From: Agarilytica rhodophyticola
GTDB lineage: Bacteria > Pseudomonadota > Gammaproteobacteria > Pseudomonadales > Cellvibrionaceae
Assembly: GCF_002157225.2 (NCBI RefSeq)
Contig: NZ_CP020038.1
Location: 6,814,830-6,878,829, forward strand
Direction: 5' to 3'
Length of the DNA stretch: 64,000 bases
A program made the translations under genes and the position numbers. The first letter of the stretch is position 1. Every line of letters starts with the position of its first letter. This document shows positions 27,606-37,026 of the stretch, piece after piece. The notes under the pieces were generated by a model that worked only from the letters and a program-made list of their open reading frames with translations, was not told the origin of the DNA and searched no databases.

Positions 27606-28655
27606 ATGACCACTGCCGCAGATCAAAACCAGTTTGGCCGCCCTGCGACAATTGATGATGTCGCCAAGAACGCCGGAGTCTCGACCAAGACAGTTTCACG
27701 AGTCTTAAATCGAGCTCCCAATGTAAAATCGACCACCCGAGATCGTGTGGAACAAGCGATGCAAGTGCTCGCTTATCGCCCGAACTCTCCGGCTCGCATG
27801 CTCGCGAGTAATCGCACATACTTGATTGGTCTGATATATAACAACACCGACTCGAATTATATTACCAACATCCAAAATGGTGTCCTAAGTGCCTGTTTGC
27901 CTGAGCACTATGACTTACTCATCCACCCCTGTAGCTACACAAACCCCTCGGTGCTCAATGACATTCGCGAGTTTATTTCCAGTAAAAGGGTAGACGGACT
28001 GGTACTTGTCCCACCATTGTCCGATGTCGCTGGTATCCACGAATTTATCAGTCAGCAAGGGATAGCCAATATCGCTATCTCAAGGGAGCCTGTAGACGAT
28101 ACAGACTGGACTGTCTGTACGAACGATCGCGAAATTTGTAAACAAATGGTGCGGCATTTATCCCGCCTTGGTCACCAGCGTATTGCCTTTGTGCGTAGCC
28201 ATCCTGATCACACAGCAATGGCCAATCGTTACCTTGGCTATCTCGACGGCATGGCCGAAGCCAATTTAGATATTGATGAAAGGCTGATTGTTCAAGGTGA
28301 GAATACTTTCGAGTCAGGTATCGATTGCGGCATTCAACTTTTACGCTTACAGCCTATGCCTACTGCAATTTTCTGCGCCAACGACCATATGGCAGCAGGG
28401 GTTATGAAGGTTGCCCACGAACGTAAGTTAGATATTCCTGGGGATATCTCTATTGCTGGATTCGACGATGAACCTTTGGCCTCTCAGGTATGGCCCCATC
28501 TTACCACCGTCAAACAACCACTAATTGAAATGGCCGAGATCGCCACCAAACAACTTATCCGCATGGTGCGCGATGAAAAGCCAAAAGACTTGCGTATTGT
28601 TGTTAATGCGGAGCTGGTGTTTCGTCAATCCACGGGGCCTGCAAAACATAGCTGA
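27606..28655 (+). CDS. LacI family transcriptional regulator
   Basis: A 349-residue repressor. The N-terminal helix-turn-helix and hinge (ATIDDVAKNAGVSTKTVSRVLN then YRPNSPARMLAS) are followed by a periplasmic-binding-protein-like sugar-sensing domain (LIGLIYNNTDSNYI, VDGLVLVPPLSD, DREICKQMVRHL, PTAIFCANDHMAAGVM, ISIAGFDDEPLAS). Such proteins bind a sugar or its metabolite and act on short palindromes. No sugar genes are adjacent. The ATG at 27606 is chosen over the frame opening at 27558 because it gives the usual short lead before the HTH. Confidence 0.93.
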   Translation: MTTAADQNQFGRPATIDDVAKNAGVSTKTVSRVLNRAPNVKSTTRDRVEQAMQVLAYRPNSPARMLASNRTYLIGLIYNNTDSNYITNIQNGVLSACLPEHYDLLIHPCSYTNPSVLNDIREFISSKRVDGLVLVPPLSDVAGIHEFISQQGIANIAISREPVDDTDWTVCTNDREICKQMVRHLSRLGHQRIAFVRSHPDHTAMANRYLGYLDGMAEANLDIDERLIVQGENTFESGIDCGIQLLRLQPMPTAIFCANDHMAAGVMKVAHERKLDIPGDISIAGFDDEPLASQVWPHLTTVKQPLIEMAEIATKQLIRMVRDEKPKDLRIVVNAELVFRQSTGPAKHS

Positions 28656-28740
28656 AGACTCTGCGGGCAGCAAGAAGTAAGTAACCAATTACGTCTTATC
28701 TTTTGGTATGAACCCCAATGCCGGACTGATTATTAAGCGC

Positions 28741-29787
28741 CTATAGTAATGAATACCGTACCTTCGCCCCTGCCTTTACTTGCAGGGCTTCCACAGTGTC
28801 CGGAGGCAATACAACCTCGCCATCTTCATTAATCTCAAGTGACGATATACACACACGAAATGCACTAATGTCTCCAGCACAAATTAAATATGTGTTGGAG
28901 CTTGTTTCGGAAGTCATATCAAAAGTCGCCTGGGATAAGTTGCCTGACACAACGGCCTGCTTGCTGTTGTTTACAGTAACTAGCTGGTCGATATAAGCGT
29001 CAACACTCGGCGCTCCATCAAAAATGTCATACTGGCCGTTACACTTAAAGCCTTCTTTTTCCAACATCGCCAATGCTGCCCTGCCATCGTCATTGGGCCG
29101 GCCAATCACTTCCTGCGCTTCTTTTGGCAGTAGATTGATATAAATAGGATGTTTGGGCATAAGATCAGCGATAATTTGATTGCCATTAAGAGCACCGAAC
29201 AAGTCAGCTTCGGCGTAGCTCATATCAAAAAAGTGTTTGCCCAGTGCCTCCCAAAAAGGTGAGCGCCCATCTTCATCAAAGTATCCACGTAAATCCGCCA
29301 TCACTTGGTCGGGAAAGCGTTCTCTGAATTCTCTCATAAACAAATAACGGCTGCGCGCCAACAGTTTGCCATTGTTGTTTTTACGATATTCTGGCATCAG
29401 GAATAAAGTCGCCACTTCGGCAAAACCCTCGAAGTGATTGGTCAGGTGAAGAGTTTCGATCGCCACCTTTTTGTTGCTCTGGCGGTTATATTGGGTTTGC
29501 CTGTTTAACTTGTAGGAATAGAACTGGTCATCCTCGCCAAGCTTGGCAATAACACCAGCAGTGCCGACAAGTTTCCCTGTAGCAGTATCTTCCATGACAA
29601 ATAAGTAAGACTCATTGCCTGCTTCGCTTATTGCCGATTCAATACTTTGTGTTGAGCGAGCAATCTTGCGAGACAGCGTATCTCTGTCCGGCGGCAGAGT
29701 CGTCATACCAGGAGAGGCGGCGTGCGCTAGATCCATTAGGTTATCAAGATCATGAGTTTGTATAGGTCGAACGACAATCATTGGCAT
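28741..29787 (-). CDS. astA: Arginine N-succinyltransferase
   Basis: A 348-residue AstA, the first enzyme of the arginine succinyltransferase pathway, transferring succinyl from succinyl-CoA to the alpha-amino group of arginine. It shows the family start VVRPIQTHDLDNLMDLA, then G-M-T-T-L-P-P-D, the acetyltransferase-like EVATLFLMPEYRKNNNGKLLARSRYLFM, and ADLRGYFDEDGRSPFWEALGKHFFDM. Length is typical (about 340). It begins six bases after the aminotransferase stop and is the last gene of the ctlX-aminotransferase-astA unit. The other usual ast genes (astB, astD, astE) are absent from the window. Confidence 0.93.
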   Translation of the reverse strand: MPMIVVRPIQTHDLDNLMDLAHAASPGMTTLPPDRDTLSRKIARSTQSIESAISEAGNESYLFVMEDTATGKLVGTAGVIAKLGEDDQFYSYKLNRQTQYNRQSNKKVAIETLHLTNHFEGFAEVATLFLMPEYRKNNNGKLLARSRYLFMREFRERFPDQVMADLRGYFDEDGRSPFWEALGKHFFDMSYAEADLFGALNGNQIIADLMPKHPIYINLLPKEAQEVIGRPNDDGRAALAMLEKEGFKCNGQYDIFDGAPSVDAYIDQLVTVNNSKQAVVSGNLSQATFDMTSETSSNTYLICAGDISAFRVCISSLEINEDGEVVLPPDTVEALQVKAGAKVRYSLL

Positions 29788-29793
29788 TATCTC

Positions 29794-31155
29794 CTACAAA
29801 GCTTGCTTATACTTAGCCATCACTGGGCGTAGTGACAATTCGAAGCGATCGATTATTTTGTCAATATCTTCTTCCATGCAAATCAACGGCGGGGAAAATG
29901 CGATGCTATCAACAGAAGGCAGCGGCCTTGCGATCAGACCATTTTTGTAGCATTCCTGAGCTACCGCCTGGGCAATCTTGGTAGACTTATCAAAAAAAGT
30001 TTTGCTCGTTTTATCCTGTACCAGTTGCACCGCAGCAATAAGTCCTTTACCACGCACCTCAGCCACAAAGTCATCCCCTTCAAAGCGCCTAGTAAGTTGT
30101 TGCTTAAAGTAATTGCCTATTCGCCCAGCCTGCTCCACCAGATTCTCGTTCTCAATGATATCGAGATTCGCAAGCGCCACCGCAGCACCAACAGGATGAC
30201 CAGAATAGGTATAACCATGAGCAAAGTTACCGTACTTCTTCGAACCTTCACGCACTAATTGCCAGATTTCATCAGACATAAACGCTGCGGACATGGGAAA
30301 ATAACCGCTGGTTAAACCTTTAGCCGTTGTCATCATATCCGGCTCGATACCATAGACCTCAGAACCAAACCAACGACCTAAACGTCCATAACCACTCACC
30401 ACTTCATCGGCAACAAATAAGATATCGTATTTTTTGGTAATACTTTGTATCGCTTCAAAGTAACCTTCAGGTGGTGTTACCACTCCCCCTGCACCTAGCA
30501 CTGGCTCAGCAATAAAGGCCGCGATCGACTCAGGCCCCTCTTGTTCAATTAGGCTTTCCAACTCGGCAGCCCTCCTGTTAGAAAAACCCCGTTCGCTCTC
30601 ACCTTCCTGTGCATGGCGAAAGTAATCGGGGGACCCTGTATGCAATATGTGATTAATAGGTAAGTCGAAAGCTTGGTGAAAGGAAGGCAAGCCAGTAAGG
30701 CTAGCAGTAGCTACCGAGGTTCCGTGGTAGGCCTGCCAGCGAGATATGATTTTCTTCTTTTTAGGTTTACCACGTACATTGTTGATATACCAAATAAGCT
30801 TAATCAAGCTATCGTTGCCATCGGACCCGCCGCTACCAAAAAACACCTTGGACAAAGAGGTTGGCACCTTCTCCATTAACCGTTCCGCTAATGCCATTTG
30901 AGGGTGGTTCGACATACCTGAAAACGTATGATAGAAACCCATATTCAAGGCCGATTCTTGCATGGCATCCGCCAACTCTTTACGGCCATAACCCACATTG
31001 ACGCACCATAGTCCCGCTACTGCGTCGATTAGCTCCTGCCCTTTGCTATCTTGCAAATATATGCCTTTGCCAGAAGACATAATTCTGGGACCATTTTTAG
31101 CAAGTTCGTCAGCATTGGTGGCGGGGTGCAATATAGAATAGGATTTATCAGTCAT
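29794..31155 (-). CDS. Class III PLP-dependent aminotransferase (omega-amino/putrescine-type)
   Basis: A 453-residue fold-type I class III aminotransferase. Conserved parts: GLWCVNVGYGR, FFGSGGSDGNDSLIKL, SRWQAYHGTSVATASLTG, FIAEPVLGAGGVVTPPEGY, FVADEVVSGYGRLG with the PLP-binding Asp, and TTAKGLTSGYFPM with the Schiff-base Lys. It resembles SpuC-like putrescine/omega-amino acid:pyruvate transaminases more than AstC/ArgD, so the donor may be a diamine, ornithine derivative or omega-amino acid. A frame opens 93 bases upstream but overlaps the ctlX gene; ATG 31155 is preferred. It lies 56 bases after ctlX and 6 before astA. Confidence 0.9.
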   Translation of the reverse strand: MTDKSYSILHPATNADELAKNGPRIMSSGKGIYLQDSKGQELIDAVAGLWCVNVGYGRKELADAMQESALNMGFYHTFSGMSNHPQMALAERLMEKVPTSLSKVFFGSGGSDGNDSLIKLIWYINNVRGKPKKKKIISRWQAYHGTSVATASLTGLPSFHQAFDLPINHILHTGSPDYFRHAQEGESERGFSNRRAAELESLIEQEGPESIAAFIAEPVLGAGGVVTPPEGYFEAIQSITKKYDILFVADEVVSGYGRLGRWFGSEVYGIEPDMMTTAKGLTSGYFPMSAAFMSDEIWQLVREGSKKYGNFAHGYTYSGHPVGAAVALANLDIIENENLVEQAGRIGNYFKQQLTRRFEGDDFVAEVRGKGLIAAVQLVQDKTSKTFFDKSTKIAQAVAQECYKNGLIARPLPSVDSIAFSPPLICMEEDIDKIIDRFELSLRPVMAKYKQAL

Positions 31156-31211
31156 AGGAATTACTCTTATTATTGGTCCAGTGTGATGTTTCGGGCTTAA
31201 ATTGCATACGC

Positions 31212-32144
31212 TTACTTGGGTAGTAAGTGAATACCCGCAATCATGCAACGTACTGATCCACCTGCCATTTCTATGGTGTTTACCTTAATTGGTAGTAAAC
31301 GAACACTTTTTTCCATCTCAGATTTTTGAGCGGGAGTCAGGGTGTTATAAGCCGTTTGAGAAAGGGCAAGAATGCGACCTTCACTTCCTGTCAATTCGAT
31401 ACAGTTTCCTGCAAATTGCGCTATTTGTTCACCAGATACGTGGATAATTTCGCGACCGGAATCGGTCATTCGTTTGACAAGTTCATCTCTTTCAACCAGT
31501 GACGGAATCATATCCAACGCCAACACGGCAAATTCATTGGTGATCGACATAAATACGTTGCTGTGATAAATCGGCACACCATTAGCGTCTTGAGCATGGA
31601 AAGAAAAGGAGTTGTACCCCAGTTGTTTGCAAAAAACATTGAGTAGTGCGGGGTTGGCACGATTAGAAGGAACCATGTAAACAACCTTCTCTAAGTGATC
31701 GATCACCATCGCACCGGTACCTTCAAGATAGAGGTTCTCATGTTCAAATTGTGCATAGTCAATCACCTGACTGACACAGTACTCACGTTCAAGCATCTCG
31801 ATTACATCTTGCCGACGTTCCTTACGTCGGTTAGGTGCATACATGGGATAAACAACCACCTGCCCATTTGGGTGGGTGGAGAACCAGTTGTTTGGAAAAA
31901 CAGAATCCGGTGTTTCTGTGGATGTATCATCAAAAACATGGACATTGATACCACATTTTCTCAACTCTGACACAGCATTATTAAATTCAATATAAGCACT
32001 GCGAGCTGTATCCTGCGCATCTACCGATGCAGCTTGATACTGGAAAGTATTATCGGCTTCGGTTTCCGGGTTCGGCCTAAAATTATGCGGCCTAATCATC
32101 ACCACCGATGAAGGTGCTTGTGCATTATGGGATTTTTTATTCAC
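31212..32144 (-). CDS. ctlX: Arginine deiminase-related hydrolase, CtlX (citrulline utilisation) type
   Basis: A 310-residue guanidino/ureido-group-modifying enzyme of the amidinotransferase/dihydrolase superfamily. Family features: PDSVFPNNWFSTHP with active-site Asp, E-G-T-G in the ENLYLEGTGAMVIDH block, IYHSNVFMSI with the catalytic His, and a C-terminal GGSVRCMIAGIH with the nucleophile Cys. CtlX-type enzymes are linked to citrulline breakdown. AstB of the succinylarginine pathway belongs to the same superfamily, which is relevant because astA lies two genes downstream. The upstream Lrp gene probably regulates the unit. Confidence 0.85.
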   Translation of the reverse strand: MNKKSHNAQAPSSVVMIRPHNFRPNPETEADNTFQYQAASVDAQDTARSAYIEFNNAVSELRKCGINVHVFDDTSTETPDSVFPNNWFSTHPNGQVVVYPMYAPNRRKERRQDVIEMLEREYCVSQVIDYAQFEHENLYLEGTGAMVIDHLEKVVYMVPSNRANPALLNVFCKQLGYNSFSFHAQDANGVPIYHSNVFMSITNEFAVLALDMIPSLVERDELVKRMTDSGREIIHVSGEQIAQFAGNCIELTGSEGRILALSQTAYNTLTPAQKSEMEKSVRLLPIKVNTIEMAGGSVRCMIAGIHLLPK

Positions 32145-32331
32145 GACGGATCTACAGATGAAACAATTTATCGAGAAGAAATATTAAATTGAGAAATCTG
32201 CAATCGCTATAAGCAACTTTGCTAGAAACAAGCCCGTTTTTTCGCAATTTGCTACTTTTCAGTATAAATTTTGAAAAATTGCGTGCTTAGCATTCCATTT
32301 ACTTGCGATTAAAAACGCTAGACTTCTACAG

Positions 32332-32784
32332 CTAAACCGTGCTGAGAAGAATACTGGTTTCGCTATTGAGTACCCCTTCGATTTCACGAACATCGCGCAA
32401 GACACGGTCAAACTCTTGCAAGTTTGCTGCGCAAATTTCCGCCACGAGATCCCAGCCACCATTGGTGGTGTGTATTTTCTCAAGCTCGGGAATCCGCCTT
32501 AAACGAAGAATAACTTGAGAGGTGGACTTACCTGCAACCTCAATCATCATTACCGCACGCACACTGTTTGGGTCAAAGTCATCGCGCACCCGCACAGAAA
32601 AGCCCAAAAGAGCACCTGATGCAAAGAGCTTATCCAAACGATTCTGCACTGTTCCACGCGACAGCTTCAAAACTTCTGCCAAGACAGATATGGGCGCTCT
32701 CGCATCGCGCTTAAGCAAGGCGATCAGCTCCCGATCGGTGGCATCAAAGGGGCTTAGCGGATCACGCTTTTTTTCTTTCGTCAT
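32332..32784 (-). CDS. Lrp/AsnC family transcriptional regulator
   Basis: A 150-residue regulator with an N-terminal AsnC-type HTH (LIALLKRDARAPISVLAEVLKLSRGTVQNRL, about res 17-48) and a C-terminal RAM/AsnC ligand-binding domain (AVMMIEVAGKSTSQVI then TTNGGWDLVAEICAANLQEFD). Such proteins sense amino acids. It sits 32 bases after lldD and 187 bases before ctlX, all on the same strand, so it most likely controls the amino-acid genes downstream and itself. Confidence 0.93.
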   Translation of the reverse strand: MTKEKKRDPLSPFDATDRELIALLKRDARAPISVLAEVLKLSRGTVQNRLDKLFASGALLGFSVRVRDDFDPNSVRAVMMIEVAGKSTSQVILRLRRIPELEKIHTTNGGWDLVAEICAANLQEFDRVLRDVREIEGVLNSETSILLSTV

Positions 32785-32816
32785 GGCTAATTTAATCCAG
32801 ATTTAACTGCTAAGTC

Positions 32817-33953
32817 TCAACAATGAACCAATATATCTTCAGTGATTTGGGCAATGGTCTTCGCCCCTGTGAGTGTCATGGCGACCTCCATCTCTTTGCG
32901 ATATAAATCAAGTAGGTGCTCCACACCAGCTTGCCCTTGGGCAGCTAAAGCGTAAATATAAGATCGTCCTAGCATAGTGCAATCTGCGCCGAGCGCAAGC
33001 ATGCGCACCACATCCAAACCATTACGAATGCCCGAATCAACGAAGATTTTAAGATCCCCTTTTACTTTACTTGCGATCATTGGCAATGCTTGCGCAGTAG
33101 AGAGAGCTCCGTCAAGTTGGCGTCCACCATGATTCGATACAACAATACCATCGGCACCAAATGCTACAGCATCTTTTGCATCCCCCTCATCTAAAATTCC
33201 CTTAACAATCATCTTGCCATCCCAGGTATCACGAATCCATTCTAAGTCTTGCCATGATATTGATGGATCAAAATTGGCTCCCAACCATCCGATGTAATCT
33301 TCCAATTTAGTGGGGGAACCACGATAAGTGGAGATATTACCCAAATCATGGGGCTTACCTAGTAAACCGACATTCAAGGCCCAACTCGGATGGCACATGG
33401 CTTGAAATATCCGACGCATATTCGCATATTGGCCACTCATCCCCGAATGCATATCACGGTAGCGCGCACCGGGCACTGGCATATCTACAGTAAACACAAG
33501 TGTTTTTACACCAGCGTGTTGAGCCCGATCGAGCACATTTTTCATAAAGCCACGATCTTTCAGTACATACAATTGAAACCACATTGGACGCTCAATTACC
33601 GGGGCAACTTCTTCGATAGCACATACCGATACAGTGGACATGGTAAAAGGAATACCCTTGTTTTGCGCCGCTTTCGCGGCCTGTACTTCACCTCGTTTAG
33701 CGTACATACCTGTAAGACCTACAGGCGATAATGCGATGGGTAAAGCAAAAGACTCATCCCAAATCTGAGTACTCAGATCAAGATCTGCCATATTACGCAA
33801 TACTCGCTGTTTTAGAGCGATGTTGGCCAGATCTTGACTGTTGTTGTGAAGCGTTTTCTCAGCATAGGAACCACCGTCAATATAATGAAATAGAAATGGT
33901 GGCAATTTATCTTTAGCCGCAACACGAAAGTCTGTGGGAGAAGAGATAATCAT
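32817..33953 (-). CDS. lldD: FMN-dependent L-lactate dehydrogenase
   Basis: A 378-residue alpha-hydroxy-acid dehydrogenase that oxidises L-lactate to pyruvate at the inner membrane and passes electrons to the quinone pool. It is very close to E. coli LldD along its whole length: [102 protein letters not shown], and the catalytic His in [12 protein letters not shown]. The neighbouring LysR gene is divergent (106 bases between starts) and is a likely regulator; the typical lldP and lldR genes are absent. Confidence 0.96.
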   Translation of the reverse strand: MIISSPTDFRVAAKDKLPPFLFHYIDGGSYAEKTLHNNSQDLANIALKQRVLRNMADLDLSTQIWDESFALPIALSPVGLTGMYAKRGEVQAAKAAQNKGIPFTMSTVSVCAIEEVAPVIERPMWFQLYVLKDRGFMKNVLDRAQHAGVKTLVFTVDMPVPGARYRDMHSGMSGQYANMRRIFQAMCHPSWALNVGLLGKPHDLGNISTYRGSPTKLEDYIGWLGANFDPSISWQDLEWIRDTWDGKMIVKGILDEGDAKDAVAFGADGIVVSNHGGRQLDGALSTAQALPMIASKVKGDLKIFVDSGIRNGLDVVRMLALGADCTMLGRSYIYALAAQGQAGVEHLLDLYRKEMEVAMTLTGAKTIAQITEDILVHC

Positions 33954-34059
33954 CGAAGTTAATCCATATCTTGGGTCTGTTTACATCAACTTAGCGCTTC
34001 CCGATAAATCATAAAATAGGCATTATGGATCAGACTATTTCTATTTAGGACATAATAAA

Positions 34060-34959
34060 ATGCATTTAGACGACTTAATCCTGTTTTCTCACGTAGCTGA
34101 GCTCGGTAGCTTCGTTCGTGCAGCAGAAAAAAGTGACCTCGCCAATTCAGTCGTGAGCAAACGTATTTCTCGTCTAGAAGCCCACCTTGGCGTTCAGCTT
34201 TTTTATCGTACTACCCGAAAACTCACTTTGACCGAAGCTGGAATGACGCTAAGACAGCGGGCAAAAAACATTGAAATTGCCGCAGCCGAAGCCATGGACT
34301 CAATTTCAGGTTTGGGCGAAACAATGACAGGCCATATCAAGATGTCAGTGCCCACCATCTCAGGTGATCTATTAATAGCCGAAGCAGTAGCGGAATTCTG
34401 CCAACAGCATCCCGGCTTAACTGTTGATATGTCACTGGAAAATCGTTTTGTAGATCTCATTGAAGGAGGCTATGACCTAGTAATCCGCACAGGCTATTTA
34501 GAAGACTCAAGCTTAATTGCACGCCGCTTTCTTGAGTCTAACTGGATTGTGTGTGCCTCACCTAAATACCTTAAACAATACGGTTCGCCAACAAACCCTA
34601 TCGATCTGCAGCAGCACAATTGTCTGCAATACACATATCATACGAGTGGCGCCAGTGAATGGGAGTTTAAATCTGAGACGGGCAACTACATGGTCAAAGT
34701 TGCAGGATCGTTTTTTACCGACAACGCAGCAGCACTGCGTAAAACCACCTTGGCAGGCTACGGCATTGCTTATGTACCACGTTGCTTAGTTTATACTGAC
34801 TTGCAAAATAATAGTTTGGTGGATTTGTTCCCAACGCTTGTAGCCAAAAAAGTCGGTATATACGCAGTTTATCCCTTTACGAAGCAAGCACCGAAAAAAA
34901 TAAGACTGTTGGTAGAACATATCCGCCAACGTTATCTTGATATGGCACATTATTTTTAG
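34060..34959 (+). CDS. LysR family transcriptional regulator
   Basis: A 299-residue LTTR. The HTH at res 18-40 (FVRAAEKSDLANSVVSKRISRLEAHLGVQLFYRTTR) is followed by a substrate-binding domain (GHIKMSVPTISGDLLIAEAVAEFCQQHPGL, YDLVIRTG, and DNAAALRKTTLAGYGIAYVPRCLV). It belongs to the CrgA/DhcR-like group with a C-terminal R-L-L-V-E-H-I-R. Its divergence from lldD suggests control of that gene by lactate or a related acid; this is inference. Confidence 0.94.
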   Translation: MHLDDLILFSHVAELGSFVRAAEKSDLANSVVSKRISRLEAHLGVQLFYRTTRKLTLTEAGMTLRQRAKNIEIAAAEAMDSISGLGETMTGHIKMSVPTISGDLLIAEAVAEFCQQHPGLTVDMSLENRFVDLIEGGYDLVIRTGYLEDSSLIARRFLESNWIVCASPKYLKQYGSPTNPIDLQQHNCLQYTYHTSGASEWEFKSETGNYMVKVAGSFFTDNAAALRKTTLAGYGIAYVPRCLVYTDLQNNSLVDLFPTLVAKKVGIYAVYPFTKQAPKKIRLLVEHIRQRYLDMAHYF

Positions 34960-34979
34960 GGTCGATTAAAGCAAAAACC

Positions 34980-35021
34980 GCCACTCATTAGCTTTATTTG
35001 GCCACTCATTAGCTTTATTTG
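34980..35021. repeat. Tandem 21-bp direct repeat
   Basis: Two perfect adjacent copies (34980-35000 and 35001-35021) span the stop codon (35015-35017) of the minus-strand substrate-binding gene, which therefore ends within the duplicated sequence. Probably a recent slippage duplication. Confidence 0.8.
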
Positions 35022-36010
35022 AAGGTTGCCCCGTCTTCGATAGATTTCGGTAATGTCAAACCGAATTTACTAAGGCTTTTCTTGTTAAAGTAATAATTTT
35101 TAGCTCTGGAAGATTTAATCCTGACAGTATCTTTTTTGCCAAGTATATTCTTTGCCATAATAGCAGCATTGTACCCGTGGCTTGCCCCCTCAAGCACGAT
35201 TGCTCCTACTATTTGATTTTCCTCTATCAGCCCCTCTCCCACAACATTCTTCATTATGGTAAAGATCGGGATTTTTGAGTTTCTACTTGTCCACTCTATG
35301 ACGGCATTGGCATCAATTACTGCATCATTACTTCTATCTTTGATCGTGTACCAGTTTTTTAACAAAATCGCATCGTAATTTTCATGTGCGGATGTCACAG
35401 CTTTTTTCCAGGTATCAAAATAACCTATGCTTTTTCGGTCAATTTTACCGTGATCAAGAATCACTTTTTCCTGACCTTCAAAGTTCATTGCTATGATTGC
35501 TTTAGCGGATGAACTGTCGTCAAATAAAATTAAAACATCTTTTTTTTCAGGTGGTAAAATCTTTCTAATGGTTCGCACCAAAGATACTGAAAGTCGCCTT
35601 TCGAGTATGCCATACACATTATTAGGAATCTTGTTGCCGCTAAAATAGTTCCTAGGATTATTGTCTATACCATAAAAAACTGTTGGGAATTTAGCTTGAG
35701 CAAGATAAGGACCAAGGCGTTCTAGTGCTACATCATCTGCCACAAAAAGAAGCGCCGGATTTATTTCTTTCACCTTTCTCCAAGCATACTCACTTGCCAG
35801 AACATGTTCAGTTGAAGAGGTTCGCTTTGCATCTAAATAAAATATGGTGAGTTTATCATCGGCTTCAAGCCCAGACCGCAGACCTGCGATACAGTCCTGA
35901 GTCCAGTGATTCTCTGCATGGTAACTAGATATAAGTGCAAATTCGCGAGCATAAGCATAACTATTAAGAAAAGTTCCGAGCGAAACAAAGAGCAATAAAG
36001 CGTATTTCAT
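35015..36010 (-). CDS. Orphan ABC-type substrate-binding protein (ABC_sub_bind family)
   Basis: A 331-residue periplasmic protein with a signal peptide (cleaved near A-Y-A-R). It has the two-lobed fold of the PF04392 family: FALISSYHAENHW, LLFVADDVALERLGPYL, TVFYGIDNNPRNYF, VLILFDDSSSAKAI, and NVVGEGLIEENQIVGAIV. No permease or ATPase gene is adjacent, so it may serve as a ligand sensor or work with a distant transporter. Its 5' leader (36011-36063) can fold in two mutually exclusive ways, one covering the region just before the ATG. The 3' end lies in a tandem 21-bp repeat. Confidence 0.85.
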   Translation of the reverse strand: MKYALLLFVSLGTFLNSYAYAREFALISSYHAENHWTQDCIAGLRSGLEADDKLTIFYLDAKRTSSTEHVLASEYAWRKVKEINPALLFVADDVALERLGPYLAQAKFPTVFYGIDNNPRNYFSGNKIPNNVYGILERRLSVSLVRTIRKILPPEKKDVLILFDDSSSAKAIIAMNFEGQEKVILDHGKIDRKSIGYFDTWKKAVTSAHENYDAILLKNWYTIKDRSNDAVIDANAVIEWTSRNSKIPIFTIMKNVVGEGLIEENQIVGAIVLEGASHGYNAAIMAKNILGKKDTVRIKSSRAKNYYFNKKSLSKFGLTLPKSIEDGATFK

Positions 36011-36063
36011 TTTCCAAGCTTTGGTTTAGATTGTTGTCATCAAGAGCTTCTAATGAAGCTTGG
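36011..36063 (-). promoter_or_regulatory. Possible attenuator/RBS-sequestering leader of the substrate-binding gene
   Basis: Reading the minus strand, CCAAGCTT (36063-36056) can pair with AAGCTTGG (36021-36014), which ends three bases before the ATG. Alternatively, AGCTTC (36060-36055) pairs locally with GAAGCT (36050-36045) around a four-base ATTA loop. The two folds exclude each other. A four-codon ORF (M-T-T-I-stop) lies between the arms. Structure is inferred by eye; no known riboswitch class is recognised. Confidence 0.35.
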
Positions 36064-36753
36064 ACTATTATTAGTTATTAGTAAACATCAAGAAGCTGGA
36101 GCCTATTAATATGTTCATCGTGAGAATTACCTCAGATGATAATAGTATCTTCGCATATTTATATGGATCAACGTCACCATAAGCAAGTAATGTCAATTAA
36201 ATTTGACGCATAGTAATACCAAAAGTCGTTCTAGTACATCTCCTTAACCTTTATCAAAAACTTGAAAACGTTTTCGCCTTATCTAGCGCTCTATGGAAAA
36301 GCTTGGCCTATAGGTTGTCATTCATTATTTATCAAAGTTATTAATCTTAAGCTCGCTTTTTTAGCACTCTGCTATCATAGCTATCATTTCTAAAAAGACT
36401 TTATTTAGCTCTATAACTCCGGCTTATAATATTATGTGCAATATTTGCTTTTTATCATCAACAGTGACAACTCAATATTAAAATTTAATTCGATCATGGT
36501 TGATTGATAGACAGAAACGAAACGATCTTTTTTGATGATTTTTATGCCACCATGTAAAGGTATCTCTATTTCCCTAAACAATATGCACAAGAGTATTACA
36601 ATATAGAAATCCCATTACAACGCCATTCAACGAAAGTAGAAGTCGCAATAAATATTTTGAGTTAAAAAAATGAACCTATTGCCTTAAATCGATACTCTAC
36701 TCATAAATATTTAAATCATTCGTTATATTTATGACAAACCCTAAACGGTAAAT
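36064..36753. other. AT-rich intergenic region
   Basis: No supported gene. It contains a 12-bp palindrome GAAAACGTTTTC at 36264-36275 of the LacI-operator type and otherwise AT-rich sequence with many stops in all frames. Confidence 0.4.
36264..36275. promoter_or_regulatory. LacI-family-type operator palindrome
   Basis: GAAAACGTTTTC is a perfect palindrome with the central CG typical of LacI/GalR-family operators. A LacI-type regulator is encoded at 27606-28655, but linkage to this site is speculative. It is about 250 bases upstream of the substrate-binding gene start. Confidence 0.35.
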
Positions 36754-37026
36754 ATGTGTATGCAGTTAAATAACTTTCCTTCTGTTCTTATTTCCTCTCG
36801 TCATTTGTTGGCCTACGCCCGTCAGCAAACGCAGAAATTAAATAGCAAATATAAGGATTCAGGATTTCAGTTTCGTGTTATTGATATTTATAGGATGGAT
36901 ATAGAAAAATCAGAAAAACTTTTAAACGATACATTAGAATTTGAACGGTATAAAAAGCAATATGAGTTTGCTTTCATAGCTTCTCAGTATGCTTCTTGGA
37001 ATAAAAGAATAAGCTATACAAAATAA
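36754..37026 (+). CDS. Hypothetical protein
   Basis: A 90-residue frame with ATG at 36754 (a second ATG at 36760). The composition is protein-like (FPSVLISSRHLLAYARQQ, then IYRMDIEKSEKLLNDTLEFE) with predicted helices, but no ribosome-binding site, motif or family is apparent. It lies alone in an AT-rich island. Confidence 0.35.
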   Translation: MCMQLNNFPSVLISSRHLLAYARQQTQKLNSKYKDSGFQFRVIDIYRMDIEKSEKLLNDTLEFERYKKQYEFAFIASQYASWNKRISYTK

